NCBI GenBank assembly: GCA_049509515.1
Contig: JBEKZV010000012.1
Coordinates: forward strand, 1 to 64,000
DNA: 64,000 bases
Direction: 5' to 3'
Origin: JBEKCP01 sp049509515
Lineage (GTDB): Bacteria > Planctomycetota > Planctomycetia > Pirellulales > Thermoguttaceae
Part shown: positions 23,306-30,604 of the stretch, in pieces
Numbering within the stretch: the first letter of the stretch is position 1
How the letters are laid out: every line of letters starts with the position of its first letter
Position numbers and translations under genes: made by a program
The notes under the pieces: generated by a model
The model's database searches: none
Told to the model about the DNA's origin: nothing
What the model saw: the letters and a program-made list of their open reading frames with translations, nothing else

Positions 23306-24436
23306 TTAAGGATGCCATTGGGGGATCGATCGGAAGCGTGCCACCGCCTGCTCGAGCCGCTGGAGGTCTGAAGACTTCGGGGGCCCGAAATTCGGGAAAT
23401 GTGCCGCGTAGAATCTGGCCGGCCGGTTGGCCAGGGTGGCTGGGTCGATGAATGTTCTCAGGTCGGAGTCGCCCTCGATGGACGCATAAATCATTTGGAC
23501 CGGGGTTCCGACGGGAATGCCGGTTGCCTTTACGTAGCCGGAGCCCGCCGTCTGCCCCCAAACGTCTTTCTGCTTTGGATACGTGAGTAAGGGGTGCGTC
23601 TTTAATACGACGGGGCCGTTAGGCAAATAGACGGTGAGCTGGCCATCTGCGCTGGGAACTGGCTGGTACAAACTGAGCACGTAGGTGCTACTGTATTTTG
23701 TCTTTTCGGGTGGCTTGATTGACTGGCCTTTGTTGTTTTCTCTCGAGGGATAAATCTGGACGCCGTTTTGGTCATACATCGGCTGCTGGGGCCATCCATC
23801 CTCGTCGTAGTTGACTTGGGCGGTCGCAATCGTGGTGTTCCAGAATACGGGCGGGCTGGTTTCCGGGCCACGCATGAACGTCGTGCGCAGGGCCAATTGC
23901 AGAAAGACGCCGGCGGCTTCTTGCGGGACCCAGTACCATTTGGCACCGCATTTCTTTTTGATATGGAACAGGCAGTGCGGCTCGTCGTCAGATACCCGAA
24001 ATAAGCTGGGATCGCTGACGAACGCCTGGTAGAACTCGAATACTTCCGGCGCCGCCTTCACCGGATCGGCGTGGAAACTCATCGTGCGATCCCGTTCCAG
24101 GCTGGCGCCAAATGCTATCTTTTCGGCAAGAGTTCGGGTTGAAGAGAGCAGCGCTCCCGTCGCTTGAAGAAAGCTTTTTGAGGTGCTCGGGTCTACTTCG
24201 TTCCCGGCGTTAGTCTTTTGAACTTGTTCGTCGGTGACGATCATGTCGCGATAGCTAAGTTGGACGAGCGGTCGGTTTTCGGCGACGGCGACGAGGTTGT
24301 CCATGACCTGGTCGGCGTACATGTCCAGCAAGGACTGTCGAAAGGTCCTCCCGTCTTTGGCGACTTGCTGAGCCAAGCAGCCACCGAGTAGCAGGGCGCC
24401 TACCGCCAAGACCAATAGCGAGTTCCGGCCTCTCAT
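23306..24436 (-). CDS. hypothetical lipoprotein, paralogue A of a tandem pair
   Basis: 376 residues. Signal peptide with lipobox LLGGC followed by LAQQVAKDG; mature start FRQSLLDMYADQVMDNLV. It is 27 bases upstream of its paralogue on the same strand, so they form an operon from a tandem duplication. Conserved features between the two: the MDNLV helix, a VQLSYxD strand, an RTLSF/RTMSF strand, and a CHxxxxxKCGxKWYWV segment with a conserved Cys/His cluster that could bind a metal or form disulfides. No database family comes to mind. The less GC-rich composition suggests acquisition by transfer or relaxed selection. Confidence 0.8.
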   Translation of the reverse strand: MRGRNSLLVLAVGALLLGGCLAQQVAKDGRTFRQSLLDMYADQVMDNLVAVAENRPLVQLSYRDMIVTDEQVQKTNAGNEVDPSTSKSFLQATGALLSSTRTLAEKIAFGASLERDRTMSFHADPVKAAPEVFEFYQAFVSDPSLFRVSDDEPHCLFHIKKKCGAKWYWVPQEAAGVFLQLALRTTFMRGPETSPPVFWNTTIATAQVNYDEDGWPQQPMYDQNGVQIYPSRENNKGQSIKPPEKTKYSSTYVLSLYQPVPSADGQLTVYLPNGPVVLKTHPLLTYPKQKDVWGQTAGSGYVKATGIPVGTPVQMIYASIEGDSDLRTFIDPATLANRPARFYAAHFPNFGPPKSSDLQRLEQAVARFRSIPQWHP

Positions 24437-25139
24437 GCTTCCCGCCTGTCCCGTCTCTAATTCAAATTGCGAACCCCCTTAGGATTATCGGAAGAGAGGG
24501 TGTCGACGATTAGGCCATTTGTAGGGGTTGTCCCGTTCGAGGGGACCGGAAAAGGGCGAAAAACCGGCGCGATCGGCCACGGCCAGCAGCGCTAGGCAAA
24601 TTCCGGGCCCTTGCAAACTCTCAAATGGCGCCGGAAGATGGGGGCTTTGGGGGTCTGGTCCTGGGCCTTGGGCTGGCGAGGGACGGCTGGGGCGGCCGCC
24701 GGTACCACCGAGGGCCGGTAGACGCCAGCCTCTGCCGGCTGTTCTCAAAGGAAAAGCGGGTTTTGCCATAACGGGCAGCATTCGTTTCGCGAACTTCCTC
24801 GGACGCCCGCTCGCCCGGCGCGGCGACTCCAGCCCAAGTTGCTTGGCAACGTGCCGCTGCCAATCGACCCGACCACAGGGCCGCCCCGGTAAACGCCTGT
24901 CCACAACCGCTGCAACCTGGGCCGATTCTCCGCCGCGTTCACCCGTTTCGTCCAGCCTTGGGGAATCGGCATCGGCCCCGCCGCCGACGTCCCCGGCTGC
25001 CCGCACGCACCGCGGCAGCGGCGCCACGGGGCTCCCCGCCGCCGCTGTGCCGCCCGCGACACCAGGTGGGCCCGGGAGTCGCCCCGCTCCACGTGCCGGG
25101 CCAGGGTCAGAAAGCGCCCGCCTTAAGCTGGTGGCCGAT

Positions 25140-25280
25140 TTTCTTCCCACCCGCTTCGGGAAGTGCGACGCGAAAGCCGTGGCAGGGGTAGTCCTGGTTG
25201 TTGAATTCGCGGCGGGTGGCGCGCTGGCGGTAGCCACAACGGGTCCAGGAACCGCCCCGGATGACCTGGTAGCTCCCGAG
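25140..25280 (-). pseudogene. FGE-sulfatase (SUMF1/DUF323) C-terminal relic
   Basis: The minus-strand frame reads SYQVIRGGSWTRCGYRQRA, then NNQDYPCHGFRVALPEAG. The RGGSW...R...GFR pattern is the conserved end of formylglycine-generating-enzyme-like domains. The upstream part of the domain is not found in any frame, so this is a degraded remnant. Confidence 0.6.
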
Positions 25281-25299
25281 CTTGGTCCGGCAGGGATCG

Positions 25300-25415
25300 G
25301 CCTGGGCCTCGGCCACTGGTTTACGGCCCAGGTAGTCCGCATCGCCCACATGGAACAAGACGGCCGGACGCGATACCTCGTCGGCTGCCGCTTCCTCGGT
25401 CGCGTGGAGCTGTAA
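25300..25415 (+). pseudogene. orphan PilZ C-terminal fragment, copy 3
   Basis: Encodes FTAQVVRIAHMEQDGRTRY, then LVGCRFLGRVEL and stop, matching the end of the GAF-PAS-PilZ protein. The 3' flank TAAGGCAAGGAAGAAGCATC is shared as well. It overlaps the start side of the SUMF1 relic on the other strand. Confidence 0.7.
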
Positions 25416-25488
25416 GGCAAGGAAGAAGCATCGAAGGCGAAGGAGGAATGCGGGCGAAAGGTAACCACCGCCCACTGCTCACCGCCCG

Positions 25489-26241
25489 TCAGCCGATCGT
25501 GCGGCCGCCGTCGACCGGCAGGCAGACGCCGGTGATGTAGTCGTTCTCCACCAACAGCAGCGCGGCCTGGGCGACGTTCTGCGGCGTGCCGGCGCGTTTC
25601 AGGAGCGTTGCGGCGATTGCCCCCTGCACCTCGGCCTGCGCGAGGTCCTCCGGCGGCATCACCGGCCCCGGCAGAATACAGTTGACCCGTACCCGCGGGT
25701 TCTCGGCCGCCAGCTCGACGGCCAACATCCGGGTCATGGTGGGAATCGTTCCCTTGCTGATGAAATAGGCGGCGTAGTGGCGGTAGGGCCGCCGGCAGGC
25801 CCAGTCGCCGATGGTGACGATCGCGCCCCCTTCACTCTGGGCAATCATGATCCGGCCCGCCTCCCGGCAGCACAAAAACGTGCCCAGGGCGTTGACGGCG
25901 AAGTGCCGCTGGACCTCCGCCGCGGTGACCTCCGCCCACGGCCGGCTCTCCCACACCGCGGCGGCAGTGACCAGGGCGTCGAGCCGCCCGAAGCGGGCAA
26001 GGGTCTCCGCGAACAGCCGCTGCACGTCCCCCTCCTCGGCCACGTCGGCCCGCAGGGCCACGGCCCGGGCGCCGCGGGCCTCTAGGAGCCGGACGGTCTC
26101 GTGGGCCTCGCCGGCCGAGTGGTGATAGTGCAGGACGATTGCGTAGCCGCGCTCGGCCAGGGCGACGGCCACGGCGTTGCCCACCCGCCGCCTGCCGCTG
26201 CCGGTCACCACCGCGACCTTCGCAGGAGAAGTCGGTTGCAT
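25489..26241 (-). CDS. short-chain dehydrogenase/reductase, pteridine-reductase-like
   Basis: 250-residue classical SDR. The Rossmann motif TGSGRRRVGNAVA, with consecutive arginines, points to NADPH. Other features: the NALGTFLCCREA helix, catalytic YFISK (Y-x-x-x-K) and the C-terminal ITGVCLPVDGGRTIG. The usual catalytic Ser position falls in IVTIGDWACRRPYRHYAAY, a variant seen in pteridine-reductase/FolM-like members. Substrate therefore uncertain; reduction of a dihydropteridine or ketone is possible. It is the last gene of the minus-strand block that begins with the hydrogenase maturation genes, 164 bases after the small basic protein. Confidence 0.85.
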   Translation of the reverse strand: MQPTSPAKVAVVTGSGRRRVGNAVAVALAERGYAIVLHYHHSAGEAHETVRLLEARGARAVALRADVAEEGDVQRLFAETLARFGRLDALVTAAAVWESRPWAEVTAAEVQRHFAVNALGTFLCCREAGRIMIAQSEGGAIVTIGDWACRRPYRHYAAYFISKGTIPTMTRMLAVELAAENPRVRVNCILPGPVMPPEDLAQAEVQGAIAATLLKRAGTPQNVAQAALLLVENDYITGVCLPVDGGRTIG

Positions 26242-26405
26242 CCCGTGGGTGCCTCTCTTACAGGGAGAGGGGAGACCGGCTCGTTAGAGCCCCGCCTTAA
26301 GTTCGTGCGTGGGAGGCTCGCTTCGCTCGACCCGCCCCACTTTTCCGGCAAATCTCGGGTGGGTTCTGACCACCTGGCGAGGCGGCCCCATCGCCAAGTC
26401 CAGGG

Positions 26406-26687
26406 TTATTTCTTTCCGGGCGCGGACTTTGCGGGCGGCGTCTTGCCGGCGGGGGCGGCAGCGGGAGCGGCGGCCCCTTCGGCCCCTTCGCCCTCTTCTT
26501 CCTTCTTCTTCTTTTTCTTCTTCTTCATCGCCAGCTTATAGACCCGCACCTTGGGCAGGCCGAAAGGGCTATCGCCCTCCTTCCAGCGGTCGGCCGCTGT
26601 GAGGCGTTGGATCCGCTCCTGGCGGGTCAGCACGCTCCGCGCTCGGATCGAACCGCGCCGGATCTGCAGGCTCTTGTCCATGGTCAT
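26406..26687 (-). CDS. PVC-superphylum small basic protein
   Basis: 93 residues. The core TMDKSLQIRRGSIRARSVLTRQERI, followed by DRWKEGDSPFGLPKVRV (shown in parts), is typical of the small basic protein family found in planctomycetes, verrucomicrobia and chlamydiae (TIGR04137-like). It is followed by an eight-lysine run, a Glu/Gly patch and an Ala/Pro/Lys tail. The high charge suggests RNA or ribosome association, but the role is not established. Start ATG 26687 has AGGAG ten bases upstream and its own promoter-like sequence, so it may be expressed separately from hypB, which ends 78 bases upstream. Confidence 0.85.
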   Translation of the reverse strand: MTMDKSLQIRRGSIRARSVLTRQERIQRLTAADRWKEGDSPFGLPKVRVYKLAMKKKKKKKKEEEGEGAEGAAAPAAAPAGKTPPAKSAPGKK

Positions 26688-26719
26688 CGTCGTAGGTCTC
26701 CTGGGGGGACAGACCCGTA

Positions 26720-26748
26720 AGTATACGAAAAGCCCCGGCCGCCTGCAA
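26720..26748 (-). promoter_or_regulatory. promoter of small basic protein gene
   Basis: Minus strand: TTGCAG, 17-base spacer, TATACT (5 of 6 at -10). It is placed just after the hypB stop and about 33 bases before the ATG. Confidence 0.45.
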
Positions 26749-26764
26749 GCGGGGGAGCGGCGTT

Positions 26765-27418
26765 TCAGCCCTTTACCGGCAGCTTCGCCGCCAGCCACTC
26801 GACCAGGGGTCCGATGCCTTCGCCCCCCAGGGCCGCGACCCGGAACAGCGGGGCCTTGGGGGCCAGCCGGGCGAGGTCGGCCGCGATCCGCTCGACGCGG
26901 AAGTTGGTGTGCGGCATCAGGTCGGTCTTCGTCAGCACCAGGGCGTCGGAGCCCTGGAAGATGGCCGGGTACTTGACGGCCTTGTCGTCCCCCTCCGTGA
27001 CCCCCAGCACCACCAGCCGCAGGTGCTCGCCGAGATCGAAGCCGGCCGTACAGACCAGGTTGCCGACGTTCTCGATGGCCAGCAGGTCGATGGCCTGCAG
27101 ATCGAGCTGGCCAACCGCCGAGGCGATCATCACCGCGTCCAGGTGGCAGGCCCCGTCGGTGTTGATCTGGACCACGGGGATGCCGAGGGCCTCCATTCGC
27201 TCGGCGTCGATCGATCCGGCGATGTCGCCTTCGATCACGGCGGGGCGGAGCCGGCCGGCCAGCCGCCGGAAAACGGCCTCCAGGAGCGTCGTCTTGCCGC
27301 AGCCGGGCGAGCCGACGATGTTCAGGGCATACACGCCGGCGGCCTCGAAGCGGGCGCGGTTCTCCGCCGCCAGTTGGTCGTTGGCCTTCAGGATGTTCTT
27401 GGCGACGACGATTCTCAT
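26765..27418 (-). CDS. hypB: hydrogenase nickel incorporation GTPase HypB
   Basis: 217 residues. G-domain with Walker A GSPGCGKTTLLE (about 36-47), a Walker B-like EGDIAGSID region, the conserved metal-binding ACHLD motif and the TKTD base-recognition motif. HypB hydrolyses GTP to deliver Ni to the NiFe site of the hydrogenase large subunit together with HypA. No N-terminal His-rich nickel-storage stretch is present. Its ATG overlaps the hypA TGA (ATGA), so they are translationally coupled. Partners hypC, D, E and F are not in the window and must lie elsewhere. Confidence 0.95.
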   Translation of the reverse strand: MRIVVAKNILKANDQLAAENRARFEAAGVYALNIVGSPGCGKTTLLEAVFRRLAGRLRPAVIEGDIAGSIDAERMEALGIPVVQINTDGACHLDAVMIASAVGQLDLQAIDLLAIENVGNLVCTAGFDLGEHLRLVVLGVTEGDDKAVKYPAIFQGSDALVLTKTDLMPHTNFRVERIAADLARLAPKAPLFRVAALGGEGIGPLVEWLAAKLPVKG

Positions 27419-27768
27419 GCCGATTCATCGAGCTCGATGCTCCGCAGCAGCAGCTCCCGCCCTTCTTCGATCGAGATTTCCGAACTGCCGCACTGGGGAC
27501 AAGCGGCGACGAGGTCCTCGATCGTCTGGCGGGCCCCGCAGCCGCGGCACTGGCACACGGCCGCCGCCTCGGCGATCTCCAGCTTGGCCCCATCGACGAC
27601 GGTACCGGGCGAGATCAGGTCGAAGGCGAAGCGGAGCGAGGGGGAGTGTACGCCCGAAAGCCGCCCGACGGTCAGCTCCAGGCGCTTGACGGGCCCCTGC
27701 TGGCCCGCGCGGTGCAACTCCCGCTGGACCTGTTCGATCAGGGCCTCGGCGATGGACAGTTCGTGCAT
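27415..27768 (-). CDS. hypA: hydrogenase nickel incorporation protein HypA
   Basis: 117 residues, the normal length. MHELSIAEALIEQV gives the N-terminal nickel-binding His2. The zinc finger is formed by CRGC and CPQC in the C-terminal half. Together with HypB it inserts nickel into the large subunit encoded by mvhA at 30605-32068. The gene lies four bases after the cNMP-binding protein and overlaps hypB by four bases. Confidence 0.95.
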   Translation of the reverse strand: MHELSIAEALIEQVQRELHRAGQQGPVKRLELTVGRLSGVHSPSLRFAFDLISPGTVVDGAKLEIAEAAAVCQCRGCGARQTIEDLVAACPQCGSSEISIEEGRELLLRSIELDESA

Positions 27769-27771
27769 GGT

Positions 27772-28218
27772 CTATCCGACGGCCGCCAACTGCACGCAGG
27801 CCCCTTCCAGCCGGGCCCCGAGCAGCTTGGCCACCTCGACCGCCAGGCGGTAGCCCAACAGCGGGTCGCGGTCGCAGAGCTGCCGGAGCTTCTGGCCGTC
27901 GATCATGGCCAGCTCCGTGGCCTTGGTGGTGGTGCCGATGGCGGTGTACTTGTACGGCTCGATCAGGGCCGACCAGCCGAGCAGGTCGCCCGCCACCAGG
28001 GTGTCGACCGTCCGCAGCTCGCCGTTGCCCAGGAGGTGTTGGATGTTCACCTCGCCGGTGAGGATAATAGACAACGACTTGGCCGGATCTCCCGCACGGA
28101 AGAGCACGGCATCGGCAGCAATGCGTTTCTCCTCGGCCATCATGGCCAATTCCCGGAGGCTTTCGCTGCCAATTCCCGCGAAATAGGGATAGCGCCGCAG
28201 AGTTTCCGGTGAAATCAT
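27772..28218 (-). CDS. stand-alone cyclic-nucleotide-binding domain protein
   Basis: 148 residues consisting of little more than one Crp-type cNMP-binding beta barrel (AVLFRAGDPAKSLSIILTGEVNI, shown by its first and last blocks, then VAGDLLGWSALIEPYKYTA). No helix-turn-helix follows, so it is not a transcription factor by itself. Similar small proteins occur inside bacterial hydrogenase/Hdr operons, where a regulatory or assembly role is supposed. The ligand-contact Arg region reads SALIEPYKYTAIG, which lacks the usual RxA pair, so cAMP binding is doubtful. ATG 28218 is preferred over an upstream Arg-rich extension; GAAGG lies eight bases before it. Confidence 0.8.
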   Translation of the reverse strand: MISPETLRRYPYFAGIGSESLRELAMMAEEKRIAADAVLFRAGDPAKSLSIILTGEVNIQHLLGNGELRTVDTLVAGDLLGWSALIEPYKYTAIGTTTKATELAMIDGQKLRQLCDRDPLLGYRLAVEVAKLLGARLEGACVQLAAVG

Positions 28219-28256
28219 AGTCTTGGCCTTCGGTTCGGTGACCCGAGAATCGTGGA

Positions 28257-28718
28257 TCAAACGCGGTCCAGGGCGGCAAGGACGTCCGCCACGGCGCCGG
28301 CCACCGCCGCGGCGACGGCGGGCGTACACGCCTCCCCAAAGTTAAGTATATCTTGGGCTTCAATCCCTACAAGGAGGATGTCTTGATCCGTGGGCAGGCA
28401 GAGGCCCGCCTGCCGCCCCAGCCCCAGGGCGGTCGGCAGGCTCATATCGTGGGACGAGGCGCTCCGCTGGGTCGGAATGTCCCCGGGACCGAGGTGGCGG
28501 AGCGTGCCGGGCAGGGCCCCGGTCTGGATGGCGTCGATGACGATCGCGCGGTCGTAACCGACCATCTGCTCCATCAGCCGCAGCCCGCCGCAGTAGTCTT
28601 CGGCCACCGTGACCTCCGGCCGGTCCGCGAGGCGCTTGCGCAGCTCGGCTGCCACGCGGAGCCCGACGCTGTCGTCGGTCACCAGCGGGTTGCCCAGGCC
28701 GAGGACGAGGGTCTTCAT
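28257..28718 (-). CDS. hydrogenase maturation protease
   Basis: 153 residues of the HycI/HoxW endopeptidase family, which removes the C-terminal extension of NiFe hydrogenase large subunits after metal insertion. Seen: N-terminal GLGNPLVTDDSVGLRVA with the metal-contact Asp, VIDAIQTGALPG with the second Asp, and SSHDMSLPTAL with the conserved His. The large subunit at 30605-32068 has 27 residues after its DPCFGCATH motif, a plausible substrate. It heads the accessory block (protease, cNMP protein, hypA, hypB). Confidence 0.93.
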   Translation of the reverse strand: MKTLVLGLGNPLVTDDSVGLRVAAELRKRLADRPEVTVAEDYCGGLRLMEQMVGYDRAIVIDAIQTGALPGTLRHLGPGDIPTQRSASSHDMSLPTALGLGRQAGLCLPTDQDILLVGIEAQDILNFGEACTPAVAAAVAGAVADVLAALDRV

Positions 28719-28955
28719 CGCTTCACTCTACTCGGCCGGAGCGAAAATGCAAGCCGACTCGGGGACGATCCTATCGCGAGAACGCGGCGAAGGATGCCCC
28801 GGGCAACGCCATGTGGGAGACGCTGTCCGTTGAAGTTCCCGCCTGATGAAGCGTCGCGATCTCGCGGGTTGACGCCTCCGCACCAAAAGGTACAATCGGC
28901 TCCCAGTGCTTGCAGCCACCCCCGGGTGGGGTCGGCGCGCTTTGGGACCACCGCC

Positions 28956-30388
28956 ATGAAGCGCGGAAGACAAAAACGTTCTTCGCCGTTGTGCCTGGCG
29001 ATCTTCGCCGTGCTGTGGCTTGCCGCGCACCCGCTGGCTGCCGCGGGGACGGGCGCAATTGCATCCCCCTCAGCACCTCCGATGGGCCAATTGGTCATCG
29101 AAGGTGAGGCTATCGAGCGGTTGAGCCTTGCCAAGACGATTCGCCATGAGGGCGGGTTCGAGTCAGTCGAGCCGCTCGTTCTTCAACAGCCTGCTCGGAG
29201 CGTGTCGCTCCCCGCGGGCGAGTTCCTTTTCAAGGGGGTTGTTCTGAAGGGGGGATATGTCTGTGGTGTTGAATACCACCTCAGTGCCGCCGGTGTCCTA
29301 CTGAGAGGACAGGAGCGGCTAAAGATCACCGCTGCTGAGCCATGCTTATTGAGGATTGGGGCTCCGCTGGGGCCCGATCTGCACGCGTATCGCCACGGTC
29401 GGATGATCGTCCTCGAATACCAAGTGCTCGATGCGGGGGGCGCGGCTACGCTCCGTCAGGACGGCAGCCACCGCCGCAGGTGACGGCGTACCGCGGCGAT
29501 CAGGCTGTCTTCAAGGGGCCACTCGAGTGTCTCTTTGGGGGCCACTACACGTACTCGTGGCGAGTACCCTTGACAATCCTCGGCGGCCCGTTGAGATTTG
29601 TGGCATCCTGGGACCTGGGCGGCCTTGGCCCCAGTGAGTCTGAATCTGCCACTATCCAATGGCAGTGGTACTATCACCCGCCGGGCTTTGCCGGTTGGAT
29701 GCTGATCGGCGTCCTTCTCGTGTTGGTGAAAGACAACCGCAGCCGACAGGCCTGGACCATCCTGATCCCGTTCTTGCTTCTGACCGAGATCGTGTGGCCC
29801 ATGGCCCGCTTCTTGTGGCCCGTGCTGTTAGGGCAGCAGCAGGACCTCTTGTTTCAGGCGCTGGTTACGGCCTGGACCGCCCTATGGCTTGTTAGTCCCT
29901 GGCTGGCGCGATGTCGCCCGGCGGCGGCAATCGTTCTCGTGCTCGGGCTCGCGGCGACACTCGGCGTCGTGGCTCAACTCGGCGTTTACCGACGCCTGGA
30001 TTCCGGCCCGTTTCTGCCGGGCTACTCCGCTTTGATCCTTGCTCTTGTCCTGGCGTTTGTTCTCTGTGGGGTATCATGCCGGAAGACGTTCCGTCCCGGG
30101 CGTTTTCTGGCGTGGCTGCTGCTCTGGCTGCCGCTCGGCGTTGGGCTGGGCATCGGTTGCACCTTTGCATGGTGGAATTGGCATGCAGCCCACAGCAGTT
30201 GGTGGGATCTCCACCTCCTATACTTCATATTGTCCCAGTTCGCCCTGTGGTCCCTATGCATTGCGGGCATCCTGTACGTTGTGAACCTGCCGTTCATGTA
30301 CCTGGCATTCCGCTGTCCGCCGTACTGGGACCGGTTTCACAGGTTGCTTCGCCTGCCCACCCGCCCGCCACCGACCACCGATGACTGA
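28956..30388 (+). pseudogene. frameshifted membrane protein gene, hypothetical
   Basis: Two adjoining frames make one sensible protein. The first (28956 to about 29470) has a signal peptide (CLAIFAVLWLAAHPLAAAG) and a beta-rich extracytoplasmic part ending GGAATLRQDG. The second (from about 29465) continues PPPQVTAYRGDQAVFKG, then six or so transmembrane helices to 30388. The shift falls in GGCAGCCACCGCCGCAGG near 29462-29478; a run of six G at 29435-29440 is another possible slip site. It may be a real inactivation, a sequencing error or a programmed shift. It stands alone on the plus strand between mvhA and the maturation protease, interrupting what is otherwise one hydrogenase locus. No family recognised. 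Confidence 0.65.
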
Positions 30389-30489
30389 TGGCCGTGCCCA
30401 GCGCCCTGTGAACGGTTACTCATCCGGCTCTTGTTTACACGCAAAGGCGCTAAGCCGCAAAGACGAAAAGGGAAAGGAGGAGGGGACAT

Positions 30490-30529
30490 AGTACCGAGTA
30501 CCCAGTACTGGGTACTCAGTACCGCGTAC
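30490..30529. repeat. GTACC palindrome cluster downstream of mvhA
   Basis: Contains the perfect 20-base palindrome AGTACCCAGTACTGGGTACT flanked by further GTACC/GGTAC units. It follows an isolated CGCAAAGGCGCTAAGCCGCA repeat (30437-30468). It could fold as a transcript end for the hydrogenase operon but lacks a T-tract. Confidence 0.6.
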
Positions 30530-30604
30530 CCGGCGATCGGCGTTCATTCGCGCCAACCCCTGCCGGTTCGGACACCGCGGCGGGATGATCCAATTCTTGA
30601 GCGC

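Larger units (their letters stand above)
24437..25488. other. about 1 kb of gene relics, no intact gene
   Basis: Open frames here are long only because of GC bias and none has a credible start. Two recognisable relics are present: the C-terminal piece of a formylglycine-generating-enzyme-like (SUMF1) domain on the minus strand (25140-25280), and a third copy of the PilZ C-terminal tail on the plus strand (25300-25415). The rest (24490-25130) shows nothing I can name. Confidence 0.6.

Noticed and set aside
24528..25415. 295-codon plus-strand frame ending with the PilZ tail
   Set aside because: Only the last ~38 codons resemble a protein; the remainder is Pro/Ser/Arg-rich filler with no start signal and overlaps a SUMF1 relic on the other strand.
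26406..27593. Small basic protein read as the end of a 395-codon frame
   Set aside because: The upstream part is a shadow of hypB in another frame; AGGAG and a promoter precede ATG 26687.
28218..28329. Longer start for the cNMP-binding protein
   Set aside because: The extra residues are an Arg/Gly-rich antisense-like stretch overlapping the protease gene; ATG 28218 has a ribosome site.
30490..30529. GTACC palindrome as an attachment site
   Set aside because: No integrase or tRNA nearby; more consistent with an intergenic repeat or transcript-end hairpin.
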